Assembly (NCBI RefSeq): GCF_000801955.1
Contig: NZ_JSZO01000028.1
Span: 1-64,000 of the forward strand
DNA from: Ralstonia sp. A12
GTDB taxonomy: Bacteria > Pseudomonadota > Gammaproteobacteria > Burkholderiales > Burkholderiaceae
Length of the DNA stretch: 64,000 nucleotides
Reading direction: 5' to 3'
The notes beneath the pieces are model-generated. The model was not told the DNA's origin and made no database searches. It saw only the letters and a program-made list of their open reading frames with translations. A program made the translations under genes and the position numbers. Positions 1 through 9,473 of this stretch are shown here, in pieces. Positions within the stretch are counted from its first letter, which is position 1. Every line of letters begins with the position of its first letter.

Positions 1-1089
1 CGGGCCTAGACCGTGGCCTTGTTCGCGGTGGTCTCCGTCACCGTTGCCGATGAAGGCGAAGCAGCCAGGCTTCTCGATCAGCATGAAGGAGAAATCCTCG
101 GCGCCCATCGTCGGGTCGATGTTGGCGTCTACGTTGTCGGCGCCGACCAACTCACGCATGACTTGTGCCGCGAACTGCGTTTCTGATTCGCTGTTGACCG
201 TCGGCGGATAGTTACGATGGAAAGCGAAATCGACGGTGCAGTCGTAAGCCGAGGCGATGCCCCTGGAAACCTCCTCCATGCGGCGCTCGATCAAATCCAG
301 GACTTCCGTTGAGAACGTGCGCACGGTGCCGCCGATCCACGCTTCATTCGGGATGATGTTGGTGGCGTCGCCGGCATGAAACTGGGTGACGGACAGGACC
401 GCCGTGTCGATCGGGCGCTTGTTACGGGTGATGATGCCCTGCAATGCGGAGACGACCTGCGCACCGACAAACACCGGGTCGTTGCCGTTGTGCGGCAGTG
501 CGGCGTGCGCGCCCTTGCCCTTGATCGTGATGCGGAACTCGTTGCTCGACGCCATCAACGCACCGACGCGCGTGCCGAACGCCCCGACCGGCACGCCTGG
601 CCAGTTATGCAAGCCAAACACGGCATCGCAAGGAAAGCGCTCGAACAGGCCATCCTTGATCATCTCGCGTGCGCCACCACCGCCTTCTTCGGCGGGTTGG
701 AAGATCAGATGCACCGTGCCGCTGAAATTGCGGTGCTTGGCCAGATAGTGCGCCGCACCGAGCAGCATTGCCGTATGGCCGTCGTGGCCGCACGCGTGCA
801 TCTTGCCTTCGTGCTTGGAGCGATGCTCGAACTGGTTGACCTCGGCTAGCGGCAGGGCGTCCATGTCGGCGCGCAGGCCGATTCGCTTGCCTTCGCCGTT
901 GCGGATGACGCCCACCTGCCCGGTCTTGCCCAGGCCACGATGGACTTCGATGCCCCATTCGGTCAGTTTGGCGGCGACCAGGTCGGAGGTGCGCTGCTCT
1001 TCGAAGCAGAGTTCGGGGTGCGCATGGATATCGCGTCGCAGCGCCTGAATTTCGGGCTGCGCGGCTTGGATCTCTGGAATCAGCTTCAT
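1..1089 (-). CDS. M20 family amidohydrolase (hippurate hydrolase / aminoacylase-like), C-terminus cut by window start
   Basis: Zinc-dependent M20D-type amidohydrolase that would release an acyl group from an N-acyl amino acid or cleave a small peptide-like amide in the cytoplasm. The frame reads without stops from ATG (complement of 1087-1089) to base 1, giving 363 codons; the family is usually near 390-400 residues, so roughly 35 C-terminal residues lie outside. Visible hallmarks are HACGHDGH (about residues 98-105, metal binding and catalysis) and PAEEGGGGA (about 132-140, general-base glutamate). It is divergent from a peptide ABC transporter, suggesting that it processes imported peptides or acyl amino acids (inference). 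Exact substrate cannot be told from sequence. Confidence 0.9.
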   Translation of the reverse strand, partial: MKLIPEIQAAQPEIQALRRDIHAHPELCFEEQRTSDLVAAKLTEWGIEVHRGLGKTGQVGVIRNGEGKRIGLRADMDALPLAEVNQFEHRSKHEGKMHACGHDGHTAMLLGAAHYLAKHRNFSGTVHLIFQPAEEGGGGAREMIKDGLFERFPCDAVFGLHNWPGVPVGAFGTRVGALMASSNEFRITIKGKGAHAALPHNGNDPVFVGAQVVSALQGIITRNKRPIDTAVLSVTQFHAGDATNIIPNEAWIGGTVRTFSTEVLDLIERRMEEVSRGIASAYDCTVDFAFHRNYPPTVNSESETQFAAQVMRELVGADNVDANIDPTMGAEDFSFMLIEKPGCFAFIGNGDGDHREQGHGLGP

Positions 1090-1430
1090 GGGATGCTCGT
1101 GTTCTGGCTGAAAGTTCGCAATCACGTTCGATGATACGCCGAAGGGCCATCTTCGGCCCGGCGTGACCCCGCGTGAGCCGCATGCTCGCGAGCCTCGTAT
1201 GCGTTCTTTACATGGAATGCTTCCTGCTTTTCACCCGCACCCGCGCGGTTGCACCCCATTTTCAGCGGTTTCTCGAGGCGCGTCGTACGGGTATGCACCA
1301 GTTTGTGGCAGCGCACATTGCCGAGCGCATGTGCGCGTCGCTATAGTCGGCGCGAGCGTTCTTCAGAGGCGCGCCGCGCCGTCAGCGAAATCGATCCATC
1401 GATTCCTTCTTGGGGAGAAGAGCCGTGACC
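1090..1430. other. Divergent intergenic region between amidohydrolase and peptide transporter
   Basis: About 340 bases with no convincing gene. It must carry the promoters of both divergent units. A candidate plus-strand promoter is listed separately at 1318-1347. A short inverted repeat around 1140-1160 (CCGAAGGGCC / GGCCC side) lies just upstream of the minus-strand gene. Nothing else is evident. Confidence 0.5.
1318..1347 (+). promoter_or_regulatory. Candidate sigma70 promoter of the peptide ABC transporter operon
   Basis: TTGCCG (1318-1323), an 18-bp spacer, then TATAGT (1342-1347) resembles a sigma70 -35/-10 pair. The predicted start of transcription would be near 1354, about 75 bases before the first gene. 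Pattern match only. Confidence 0.4.
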
Positions 1431-3029
1431 ATGATTCGGACCTTGCGGCGCGTGGCCGCTGCGTTATATGTGGCTGCATGCGGCGTGGCAGGATGCGTGA
1501 TGGCGGGCGCCAGCCCGCAGGCGTTGGCCGCTGATCTGAAGATCGGCATGAGCTCGCCGCCGACGTCGATGGACCCGCACTTCTACAACCTGTTCTCGAA
1601 CATCAACGTGTCGGAGCACATGTTCGAGTGCCTGGTGAAGATGGATGCCGACAGCCACATCATTCCTGGCCTGGCCGCGTCGTGGAAGATGGTCAACAAC
1701 CTGACCTGGGAATTCAAGTTGCGCCCCGGCGTGAAGTTTCACGATGGTAGCGAGTTGACCGCCGAAGACGTGGCCTGGTCGCTCGATCGCCCGGCGACGA
1801 TCCTCAACAGCCCAGGCAAGTTCGATACGTACACCAAGGCGATCATCAACAAGAAGATCATCGACAAATACACGATCCAACTGACGACGTCGCAGCCGTA
1901 TCCGCTGATGCTGTCGGATCTGACCTCGGTGTTCATCGTGCAGAAGAAGGCGACGCAGGGGCTGTCGAGCGATGACTTCGCGCAGGGCAAGGGCATGGTC
2001 GGCACGGGGCCGTTCAAGTTCGTGAGCTACGCGCGCGATGACCGGGTCGAGCTGGTACGCAACGATCAGTACTGGGGCCCGAAGCCTGCGTGGGAGCATG
2101 TGACGCTGCGCTTCATTCCGAACGGTGCGACGCGCATTGCAGCACTGCTGTCGGGCGATGTGCAGGCCATCGAGAACGTGCCGACACCGGACCTTGCACG
2201 CGTGCGTGGTGACGCCTCGCTGAACTTCTTCTCGAAGATCTCGCATCGTGTCATCTATCTGTATACGGACGACAAGCGCGATCAAACGCCGTACGTGACA
2301 GGCAAAGACGGCAAGCCGCTCGACAAGAATCCGTTGAAGGACCCGCGTGTACGGCGGGCGATGAGCATGGCGATCAACCGCCAGGGCATCAAGGACCGCA
2401 TCATGGAAGGGTTGTCCGAGCCGACCAACAACCTCGTGCCCCCGCAGCTCTTCGGCCACAACCCGAACCTGAAGACGCTCAAGTACGACCCGGACGGTGC
2501 GAAGAAGCTGCTGGCCGAAGCAGGCTATCCCGACGGCTTCGGTATCACGCTGCAGACGCCCAACAACCGCTACGTGAACGACGAGAAGATCGCGCAGACC
2601 ATCGCGCAGAACCTCACGCGCATCGGCATCGTGACGCGTGTGGAAGGCATGCCGATGGCGACGTTCGCAGCCAAGAGCATCCGGCATGAGTACTCGTTTG
2701 GCCTGGTGGGATGGGGCGCGCAGACGGGCGAAGTCAGCTCGCCGCTGCGCGCGCTGGTGGCGTGCGAGGATGCCAAGACGGGCTTCGGCACGGTCAACTG
2801 GGGCCAATACTGCAACCCGAAGATGGATGCCGTACTGACAAAGGCGCTGTACACGATGGACGATACGGAGCGCTCCAAGTTGCTGCAGGAGGCGACGGCG
2901 ATCGTGGTGGACGACGGCGGGATTATCCCGGTCCATTTCCAGGTGACGACGTGGGCGGCGCGCAAGGGCATCACGTACGTGCCGCGCACGGATGAGCGCA
3001 CTTACGCGCACGGCTTCAAGCCACAATAA
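1431..3029 (+). CDS. Peptide ABC transporter, periplasmic substrate-binding protein (SBP_bac_5 / DppA-like)
   Basis: Periplasmic receptor of a dipeptide/oligopeptide-type ABC importer. From ATG 1431 it is 532 residues, normal for SBP family 5. The N-terminus has an arginine-rich start and a hydrophobic stretch ending near QALAADLK, a typical Sec signal peptide. Family-type segments include the early SSPPTSMDPH and the KFHDGSELTAEDV block. A GGGGAGAAG ribosome site at 1412-1420 serves either GTG 1425 or ATG 1431; I chose the ATG because the signal peptide then looks normal. It is followed 37 bases later by two permeases and two ATPases. Specificity (dipeptide, glutathione, other) is not readable; family assignment is confident. 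Confidence 0.9.
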   Translation: MIRTLRRVAAALYVAACGVAGCVMAGASPQALAADLKIGMSSPPTSMDPHFYNLFSNINVSEHMFECLVKMDADSHIIPGLAASWKMVNNLTWEFKLRPGVKFHDGSELTAEDVAWSLDRPATILNSPGKFDTYTKAIINKKIIDKYTIQLTTSQPYPLMLSDLTSVFIVQKKATQGLSSDDFAQGKGMVGTGPFKFVSYARDDRVELVRNDQYWGPKPAWEHVTLRFIPNGATRIAALLSGDVQAIENVPTPDLARVRGDASLNFFSKISHRVIYLYTDDKRDQTPYVTGKDGKPLDKNPLKDPRVRRAMSMAINRQGIKDRIMEGLSEPTNNLVPPQLFGHNPNLKTLKYDPDGAKKLLAEAGYPDGFGITLQTPNNRYVNDEKIAQTIAQNLTRIGIVTRVEGMPMATFAAKSIRHEYSFGLVGWGAQTGEVSSPLRALVACEDAKTGFGTVNWGQYCNPKMDAVLTKALYTMDDTERSKLLQEATAIVVDDGGIIPVHFQVTTWAARKGITYVPRTDERTYAHGFKPQ

Positions 3030-3066
3030 GTCGTAGTAACCCTTCCTCCACAGAAGCGAGCCTCAG

Positions 3067-4044
3067 ATGCTGGTCTTCCTGATCCGACGGTTGCTGGAAT
3101 CCGTGGCGGTGTTGTTGGTGATGTCGATTCTGGTGTTCCTGGGCGTATATGCCATTGGCAACCCGGTCGACATCCTCATCAACCCGCAGGCCGACCAGCA
3201 GGACATTGCGCGCACGATTGCCGCGCTGGGGCTCGACAAGCCACTGTGGGAGCAATACCTGTACTTCCTGAAAGGCGCACTGCAAGGCAACCTGGGTGTG
3301 TCGTTCGCGCACGGCACGCCCGCGCTCAAGCTGATCTTCGAGCGCATGCCAGCGACGCTTGAGTTGGCCGTCTTTGCCATCCTGCTGTCGATCGTGCTGG
3401 GGATTCCGCTCGGCCTGTGGGCAGGGCTGCGCCCGAACGGCGTGGCCAACCGCACCATCATGACGATCTCGATCCTGGGCTTCTCGCTGCCGACGTTCTG
3501 GGTCGGGCTGATGCTCATCATGGTGTTTGCCGTGCAACTGGGCTGGCTGCCTTCCAACGGGCGCGGTGAGACGCGTCTGCTGCTGGGCGTACCACTGAGT
3601 TTCCTCACGCTCGACGGCATCCGGCATCTGATCTTGCCGGGCGTGACGCTATCGCTACTGAACATTGCGATGGTGATTCGCCTCACGCGCGCCGGCACGC
3701 AGGAGGCTATGCTGCAAGACTACGTGAAGTTCGCGCGTGCGAAGGGCCTGTCGAACACGCGCATCGTTGGCGTGCACGTGCTCAAGAACATCCTGATCCC
3801 GATCGTGACGGTGGTGGGGCTGCAGTTCGGCTCGGTCATCGCGTTCTCGATCGTGACGGAGTCGATCTACGCATGGCCGGGCATGGGCAAGCTCATCATC
3901 GATTCGATCCAGTTGCTTGACCGGCCCGTGATCGTCGCCTACCTGCTGGTGATCGTGACGCTGTTCATCCTCATCAACCTCGTGGTCGATCTCGTCTATG
4001 GTGTGCTCGACCCGCGCGTGCGCTTGTCTGAGAGCCGGGGCTGA
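3067..4044 (+). CDS. Peptide ABC transporter permease (DppB-like)
   Basis: Inner-membrane permease, 325 residues, first of the two membrane subunits of the transporter. The N-terminal LIRRLLESVAVLLVMSILVF is the usual first membrane helix of DppB/GsiC proteins. The cytoplasmic coupling (EAA) loop is visible as GLSNTRIVGVHVLKN, which contacts the ATPases. About six membrane segments. The next gene starts one base after this stop, so the two are translated together. Confidence 0.92.
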   Translation: MLVFLIRRLLESVAVLLVMSILVFLGVYAIGNPVDILINPQADQQDIARTIAALGLDKPLWEQYLYFLKGALQGNLGVSFAHGTPALKLIFERMPATLELAVFAILLSIVLGIPLGLWAGLRPNGVANRTIMTISILGFSLPTFWVGLMLIMVFAVQLGWLPSNGRGETRLLLGVPLSFLTLDGIRHLILPGVTLSLLNIAMVIRLTRAGTQEAMLQDYVKFARAKGLSNTRIVGVHVLKNILIPIVTVVGLQFGSVIAFSIVTESIYAWPGMGKLIIDSIQLLDRPVIVAYLLVIVTLFILINLVVDLVYGVLDPRVRLSESRG

Positions 4045-4045
4045 C

Positions 4046-4960
4046 ATGACGACTTCCGCTACTCCCGCCGCCAAACCGGCCGCTGAAGAAACGCCGCTGC
4101 GCCGCTTCGTGCGCCAGTTCTGCGCCAGCCGCATCGCGCTCGTCGGCGTGATCGTGCTGGCCATCATCATCCTGCTGGCGATTTTTGCGCCGTGGATCGC
4201 GCCGCAGAACCCGTATGACCTTGCCAAGCTGGACGTGCTCGATTCGCGCCTCGCACCCGGTGAGAAGTCCGGCGATGGCATGACATTCCTGCTCGGCTCG
4301 GATGACCAGGGCCGCGACATCCTCTCTGCCATCCTCTATGGTTTGCGCATCAGTGTGGGGGTGGGCGTGGTGAGCACGGTGTTCGCGCTGGTGCTGGGCA
4401 CGACGCTCGGGCTGATTGCCGGCTTTGCGGGCGGGCGCATCGAGTCGCTCATCATGCGCATTGCTGATCTGCAGCTCTCGTTTCCGCCGATCCTGCTGGC
4501 GCTGATCCTGCTCGCACTGCTCAAGCCCGGCATCACCAATATCGTGATCGCACTGGTGGCAGTGCAGTGGGCGTACTACGCGCGCACCACGCGCAGCGCA
4601 GCACTGGTTGAACGCAGACGTGAGTACATCGAGGCTGCGCAGGTGCTGGGCCTGCCGGCGTCGCGCATCATGTTCCGCCATCTGCTGCCGAACTGCTTGC
4701 CGCCGCTCATCGTGATTGCTGCGCTGCAGGTGGCCTCGGCGATTACGCTGGAGGCGACCCTGTCGTTCCTGGGCTTGGGTGTACCGATTACCGAACCGTC
4801 GCTGGGCCTGCTGATCGCCAACGGTTTCCAATACATGCTGTCGGGCAAGTACTGGATCAGTTTCTTCCCGGGGCTGGCGCTGCTCGTGACCATCGTGTCG
4901 ATGAACCTGGTGTCCGACCAGCTTCGCGACGTGCTCAACCCGCGCCTGCAGACGCTATGA
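4046..4960 (+). CDS. Peptide ABC transporter permease (DppC-like)
   Basis: Second inner-membrane permease, 304 residues from ATG 4046, with the DppC-type long first periplasmic loop (APWIAPQNPYDL) and an EAA loop GLPASRIMFRHLLPN. An in-frame start at 3998 would lie inside dppB and is rejected: the reading there is shadow sequence, while ATG 4046 directly follows the stop of the upstream permease. The stop overlaps the next gene by four bases (ATGA), showing tight coupling in the operon. Confidence 0.92.
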   Translation: MTTSATPAAKPAAEETPLRRFVRQFCASRIALVGVIVLAIIILLAIFAPWIAPQNPYDLAKLDVLDSRLAPGEKSGDGMTFLLGSDDQGRDILSAILYGLRISVGVGVVSTVFALVLGTTLGLIAGFAGGRIESLIMRIADLQLSFPPILLALILLALLKPGITNIVIALVAVQWAYYARTTRSAALVERRREYIEAAQVLGLPASRIMFRHLLPNCLPPLIVIAALQVASAITLEATLSFLGLGVPITEPSLGLLIANGFQYMLSGKYWISFFPGLALLVTIVSMNLVSDQLRDVLNPRLQTL

Positions 4961-5985
4961 CGATCGCCAACAACAAACCGACGCTTGTCGTCGAGGGCCT
5001 GCAGACACAGTTCACCACGCGCGGTGGCATTGCGCGGGCGGTAGACGACGTGTCCTTTACCGTCGGCCGCGGCGAGATCATGGGCCTGGTCGGCGAATCC
5101 GGCTCGGGCAAGTCGATGACGGGCTACTCCATCATGGGCCTGATCGATCCGCCGGGCAGCGTGGTCGGTGGACGCATCGAGCTGACCGGCCGCGATGGCG
5201 TCACGCATGACCTGCGCAAGCTGTCCAACGGGCAGATGCGTGACATGCGCGGCAACCGCATCGCCATGATCTTTCAGGATCCGATGATGACGCTCAACCC
5301 GGTCCTGCGGATCGACACGCAGATGATCGAGGCGGTGTTGGCGCATCAGCGCGTGAGCAAAGTCCAGGCACGCGACATGGCGCGCACGGCGCTGGCGAGG
5401 GTCGGCATCCCCTCACCGGACGAGCGGCTGACGGCGTACCCGCACCAGTTCTCGGGCGGCATGCGGCAGCGGGTGGCGATTGCCATTGCGCTGCTCAACA
5501 AGCCGGATCTCATCATCGCCGATGAACCCACCACGGCGCTGGACGTGACCATCCAGGGCCAGATCCTGGCCGAGGTGCAGGCGTTGTGCCGCGAGAGCGG
5601 GACCGCGCTGATCTGGATCACGCACGATCTGTCGGTAGTGGCCGGCTTAGCAGACAGCGTGTGCGTGATGTACGCCGGCCGCATCGTCGAGCAAGGCAGT
5701 GTGCAGCAGGTGCTGGAGTCGCCGCGTCATCCGTATACGTTTGGGCTGATCGCCTCGGCGCCATCGCGCAACCCACGTGGTGCGCCGCTGCGGCAGATTC
5801 CGGGCATGACGCCATCGCTGCTGGCGTTGCCCAGCGGCTGCGCCTTCCGCGAGCGCTGCGCGTTCGCCAGTGAAATCTGCCGGCAGACGCCGATACTTGA
5901 GCGGCTCGACGACGGCCGCGCGCTACGTTGTTTCCATCCTGTCACCGATTTACCCACCCCCGGCCCCGAGGAGACTGCAGCATGA
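4957..5985 (+). CDS. Peptide ABC transporter ATP-binding protein (DppD-like)
   Basis: Cytoplasmic ATPase, 342 residues. Walker A GESGSGKS (residues 46-53), signature FSGGMRQRV, Walker B LIIADEPTTALD and the H-loop THDLSVV are all intact. The C-terminus carries the oligopeptide-transporter domain with cysteines (CAFRERCAF...C), which in DppD-type proteins can hold an iron-sulfur cluster. It starts in an ATGA overlap with the permease and ends in another ATGA overlap with the second ATPase. Confidence 0.93.
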   Translation: MTIANNKPTLVVEGLQTQFTTRGGIARAVDDVSFTVGRGEIMGLVGESGSGKSMTGYSIMGLIDPPGSVVGGRIELTGRDGVTHDLRKLSNGQMRDMRGNRIAMIFQDPMMTLNPVLRIDTQMIEAVLAHQRVSKVQARDMARTALARVGIPSPDERLTAYPHQFSGGMRQRVAIAIALLNKPDLIIADEPTTALDVTIQGQILAEVQALCRESGTALIWITHDLSVVAGLADSVCVMYAGRIVEQGSVQQVLESPRHPYTFGLIASAPSRNPRGAPLRQIPGMTPSLLALPSGCAFRERCAFASEICRQTPILERLDDGRALRCFHPVTDLPTPGPEETAA

Positions 5986-7034
5986 ATGCGATGCATCCCG
6001 AACGCGATGCCGCTGCAGTCACCGAGGCAACGCCCAGTGCGGTGTCGATCCTGTCGTTGCAGGGCATGTCCAAGCGCTTCGTGAAGGGGCTGGATATTTC
6101 CTCGCGCATCGCCAACTGGTTCGGCGCGGGCGTGACGGAAGAGGTCGTGCATGCGGTCGATCGCGTCGATCTGGACATCGCTGCGGGCGAGGTCGTTGGC
6201 CTTGTCGGCGAATCGGGCTGCGGCAAATCCACGCTCGGCCGACTGGCGGTGGGTCTGCACAAGCCAACCGCCGGCACGCGCCTATGGAAGGGCGTCGATC
6301 TTGATCGCCTGCCGGCCGAGCGCCGCCGCGAGAAGCAACTCGCCATCCAGATGATTTTTCAAGACCCGTACGCATCGCTCAACCCGCGCATGCGCGTGCA
6401 GGACATCGTGGGCGAGGCACCGGTCGTGCACGGCATGGTCGATGCGGCAGCGCAGCGCGACTATGTGGCCGAGATGCTCACACGCGTCGGCCTGGACCCG
6501 AGCCTGATGCGGCGCTTTCCACACCAGTTCTCGGGAGGGCAGCGGGCGCGCATCGGGATTGCGCGGGCGCTGGCGGTCAAGCCGGAATTCCTCGTCTGCG
6601 ATGAATCGGTGGCGGCGCTGGATGTGTCGATCCAGGCGCAGGTGCTGAACCTGTTCATCCGCCTGCGCGAGCAACTGAACCTCACGTACCTGTTCATCAG
6701 CCATGACCTGGGTGTGGTCAAGCACGTGAGCGACCGTGTGGTCATCATGTACCTGGGGCGGGTGGTGGAGTCTGCGCCCACCGAAGCGATCTTCGCGTCG
6801 CCCAACCACCCCTACACGCAAGCGTTGCTGGCCGAAGCGCCTAAACTGGAGGTTCGCAAAAAGACCTACGTAGCGATCTCGGGCGAGATTCCCTCGCCGC
6901 TGCATCCGCCTACCGGCTGCCATTTCCACCCGCGCTGCCCGCATGCCATGCCGCGCTGCAAAACCGAACAGCCGGTGCTCAAGGAGATTGCCCCGCTGCG
7001 GTTTTCAGCCTGCCACCTGAACGATCAGCCCTAG
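5982..7034 (+). CDS. Peptide ABC transporter ATP-binding protein (DppF/OppF-like)
   Basis: Second ATPase of the importer, 350 residues. Walker A GESGCGKS, signature FSGGQRARIGI and H-loop SHDLGVV are present; the Walker B region reads VCDESVAALD, with DES in place of the usual DEP, a variant common in OppF/DppF partners. C-terminal oligopeptide domain with CHFHPRC...C. Start taken at ATG 5982 because CCGAGGAGACTGCAGC gives a good ribosome site and the ATGA overlap matches the rest of the operon; an earlier in-frame start at 5928 is unlikely. Confidence 0.92.
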   Translation: MNAMHPERDAAAVTEATPSAVSILSLQGMSKRFVKGLDISSRIANWFGAGVTEEVVHAVDRVDLDIAAGEVVGLVGESGCGKSTLGRLAVGLHKPTAGTRLWKGVDLDRLPAERRREKQLAIQMIFQDPYASLNPRMRVQDIVGEAPVVHGMVDAAAQRDYVAEMLTRVGLDPSLMRRFPHQFSGGQRARIGIARALAVKPEFLVCDESVAALDVSIQAQVLNLFIRLREQLNLTYLFISHDLGVVKHVSDRVVIMYLGRVVESAPTEAIFASPNHPYTQALLAEAPKLEVRKKTYVAISGEIPSPLHPPTGCHFHPRCPHAMPRCKTEQPVLKEIAPLRFSACHLNDQP

Positions 7035-7038
7035 CACC

Positions 7039-8238
7039 ATGCCTGCCGACGCCACTTCCGCTGCGCTGCAACCCTCCGACGATGTCCTGGAACTGATCCG
7101 CACGCTGGTGGCGTTCGACACCGTCAGCCGCAACTCCAACCTCGGCCTGATCGAATGGGTGCGCGACCGCCTGCGCGCCCAGGGTGCCGATTGCCGCCTG
7201 ACGTACGACGCCACTGGCGGCAAGGCCAACTTGTTCGCGACCCTGTCGCCAGGGCGCAAGCCGGGGCTGGTGCTGTCTGGCCACACCGACGTGGTGCCCG
7301 TGGATGGCCAGCCATGGGAGTCCAACCCGTTCGACGCACACCTTCGCGATGGCCGCCTCTATGGGCGTGGTACCGCCGACATGAAGAGCTTCATCGCCGT
7401 CGCGCTCGCGCACGTGCCGGACTTCATGGCGGCGGAGGGCGACGCCGGCTTCCATCTCTCCCTCTCGTACGATGAGGAGATCGGCTGCGTGGGCGTGCGC
7501 GGTCTGCTGCGCGATCTGGAGGCCAATGGCATCCAACCCGCCGGTTGCATCGTCGGCGAGCCCACGTCGATGCGCGCCATCATTGCGCACAAGGGCAAGC
7601 GTGAATACCGCTGCTGCGTGCGCGGCAAGGAGGCGCATTCCGCGCTCACCCCGCAGGGCGTGAATGCCATCGAGTTCGCGGCGCTGTTGATTGCCCACAT
7701 TCGCACGCTGGCCGCGCGCATGGCGGCGGAAGAAGCGCGCGACCCGGCCTTCGTCGTGCCGCACACCACGCTCAATACCGGCACCATCAAGGGCGGCATT
7801 GCCACCAACGTGGTGCCGCGCGATTGCGAATTCACCTTCGACTTCCGCTACCTGCCAGGCACCGATCCGGATTGGCTGTTCGGCGAAGTCGAACGCTACG
7901 CGCACGACACGCTGCTGCCGCAGATGCGCAAGATTTCCGGCGACGCTGACATCAGCTTTGCCATCAAGGCCAACACGCCGGGCTTGTCGATCGCCCCGTC
8001 GCACGAACTCGTGGCGCTCGCGCAAGCGCTGGCAGACAGCCGCGGCGCCGTGCCCGGCAAGGTCGACTACGGCACCGAAGCGGGCCTGTTCTCGCGCGCA
8101 GGCATTCCGACGGTGGTGTGCGGCCCCGGCAATATCGAGCAGGCGCACAAGCCCAACGAGTACATCGAACTCACGCAGATCGCCCAGTGCGAGGCCTTCA
8201 TGCGGCGGCTTGCGCAGCGGCAGCTGCAGCCGGCCTAA
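7039..8238 (+). CDS. argE: Acetylornithine deacetylase-type M20 peptidase (ArgE family)
   Basis: M20A metallo-hydrolase, 399 residues, that in its best-known form removes acetate from N-acetylornithine in arginine synthesis. Metal and catalytic motifs are visible: SGHTDVVPV (His82, Asp84), GRGTADMKS, YDEEIG (catalytic Glu and metal ligand), GEPTSM and, near the end, YGTEAGLF. It begins four bases after the ATPase stop, so it is the last gene of the peptide-transporter operon. Because argJ (48.2 kb) already provides the recycling route for acetyl groups, this enzyme may instead process an imported acyl amino acid (inference). The symbol is family-level. Confidence 0.85.
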   Translation: MPADATSAALQPSDDVLELIRTLVAFDTVSRNSNLGLIEWVRDRLRAQGADCRLTYDATGGKANLFATLSPGRKPGLVLSGHTDVVPVDGQPWESNPFDAHLRDGRLYGRGTADMKSFIAVALAHVPDFMAAEGDAGFHLSLSYDEEIGCVGVRGLLRDLEANGIQPAGCIVGEPTSMRAIIAHKGKREYRCCVRGKEAHSALTPQGVNAIEFAALLIAHIRTLAARMAAEEARDPAFVVPHTTLNTGTIKGGIATNVVPRDCEFTFDFRYLPGTDPDWLFGEVERYAHDTLLPQMRKISGDADISFAIKANTPGLSIAPSHELVALAQALADSRGAVPGKVDYGTEAGLFSRAGIPTVVCGPGNIEQAHKPNEYIELTQIAQCEAFMRRLAQRQLQPA

Positions 8239-8256
8239 GGGGCGGGCACGGGCAAC

Positions 8257-8286
8257 AAAAAACCGGGCACGTGGCCCGGTTCTTTA
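8257..8286. terminator. Bidirectional Rho-independent terminator
   Basis: Perfect 8-bp stem AACCGGGC (8261-8268) / GCCCGGTT (8274-8281) with a 5-base loop, an A-run before it and TCTTTATT after it. It sits between convergent genes and can serve both strands. Confidence 0.8.
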
Positions 8287-8306
8287 TTGGCGATGACGAT
8301 GTCCGC

Positions 8307-9473
8307 TCAGCGGATCACCTGACCGCTCGAATTGATGATCGTCATCTCGACGAATTTCGAGCCGACATGGCTGGACGGCGAGAAGTTGACGTTGAAGCCG
8401 CCCAGGTCGTAGTTGCCCATCGATTCCAGTGCAGTGATCAGCTTCTCGCGCGTGAGGTCGCGACCAGCGCGCTTGAGGCCTTCCACAAACGCGCGGGCGG
8501 CCACGTAGCCTTCCATGCTGCCGTAGTCAAAGTCGGAGATGCCATCCGCCTTGAGCAGCTTCTGGTACTCGCGCACCAGCGGCGATGAAGCCGTCTTCGG
8601 ATACGGCATCACCTGCGAGATGATCACGCCGCCGCCGGCCTTGCCCAGCGTATCGGCCAGCGCCCTGGTGCCGACAAACGACACGTTGTAGAACTGGCCT
8701 GCATAGCCTTGTGCCTGCGCGCCCTTCACCAGTGCCGCCACCGTCTGGTACGCGCTGATGACGACGATCGCTTCCGGCTTCTGCGCGAGCACGGTGCTGA
8801 CGGCGCCTTTCACGTCGGCCGTGTTGCGGGCCACGGTGGCTTGCGACACGAGCGTCACGCCCTGGCCCGCAGAGGTGCCCAGCGCGCGCTGCACGCCGTC
8901 CAAGCCGGACTTGCCGTAAGCGTCGTCGTTGTAGACCACGGCGATCCGCTTGAGGCCGGTCGTGCGGATCTGCTGCACGATGGAGGCGGTTTCGTCGTTG
9001 TAGCTGGCGCGCACGTGGAAGACGTTGCGCGCGAACGGTTCACGCAGCGCCATCGCACCGGAGTAGGGCGCGAAGAACGGCACACCAGCGGGCGTGGCCA
9101 GCTTGAGTGCGGCCAGACTGGTCGGCGTACCGACGTAGCCGAACAGCGCGAAGACCTTGGTGTTGTCGATTAGCGTTTTGGTATTGCGCGCGGCGGCATC
9201 GGGCTCGTAGAAATCGTCGAGCACCTTGAGTTCGATCTTGCGGCCGTTGACGCCACCCGCTGCGTTGACCGCGTTGAAGTACAGCTTGGCGCCCAGGTTC
9301 ATCTGCTGGCCGAGCTGTGCGGCCGGGCCGCTCATCGGTGCGGATTGGCCGACCAGGATGGTGTCGTTGGTCACGCCGACTTCGGCGTGGGCGGCGGTGG
9401 CCAGGCTCAGGCCGCTCAGTACGAGCGTGCAAGCGGACAAACGAGCCAGCATGCCCGTCAACGAAATTGCCAT
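8307..9473 (-). CDS. Branched-chain amino acid-type ABC substrate-binding protein (LivJ-like, Peripla_BP_6)
   Basis: Periplasmic binding protein, 388 residues, with a Sec signal peptide ending near TAAHAEVGV. The following ILVGQSAPMSGPAAQLG is the typical first segment of Leu/Ile/Val-type receptors, and AVVYNDDAYGKSG and EAIVVISAYQTVAALV are recognisable later blocks. GGGGGGAG just before ATG (complement of 9471-9473) is a strong ribosome site. No permease or ATPase genes of this class are adjacent, so it is an orphan receptor here that may work with a transporter elsewhere. Ligand unknown. Confidence 0.9.
   Translation of the reverse strand: MAISLTGMLARLSACTLVLSGLSLATAAHAEVGVTNDTILVGQSAPMSGPAAQLGQQMNLGAKLYFNAVNAAGGVNGRKIELKVLDDFYEPDAAARNTKTLIDNTKVFALFGYVGTPTSLAALKLATPAGVPFFAPYSGAMALREPFARNVFHVRASYNDETASIVQQIRTTGLKRIAVVYNDDAYGKSGLDGVQRALGTSAGQGVTLVSQATVARNTADVKGAVSTVLAQKPEAIVVISAYQTVAALVKGAQAQGYAGQFYNVSFVGTRALADTLGKAGGGVIISQVMPYPKTASSPLVREYQKLLKADGISDFDYGSMEGYVAARAFVEGLKRAGRDLTREKLITALESMGNYDLGGFNVNFSPSSHVGSKFVEMTIINSSGQVIR

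Noticed and set aside
1464-3026. 520-codon minus-strand open frame opposite the peptide-binding protein
   Set aside because: Antisense shadow; the plus-strand product has a signal peptide and family 5 motifs.
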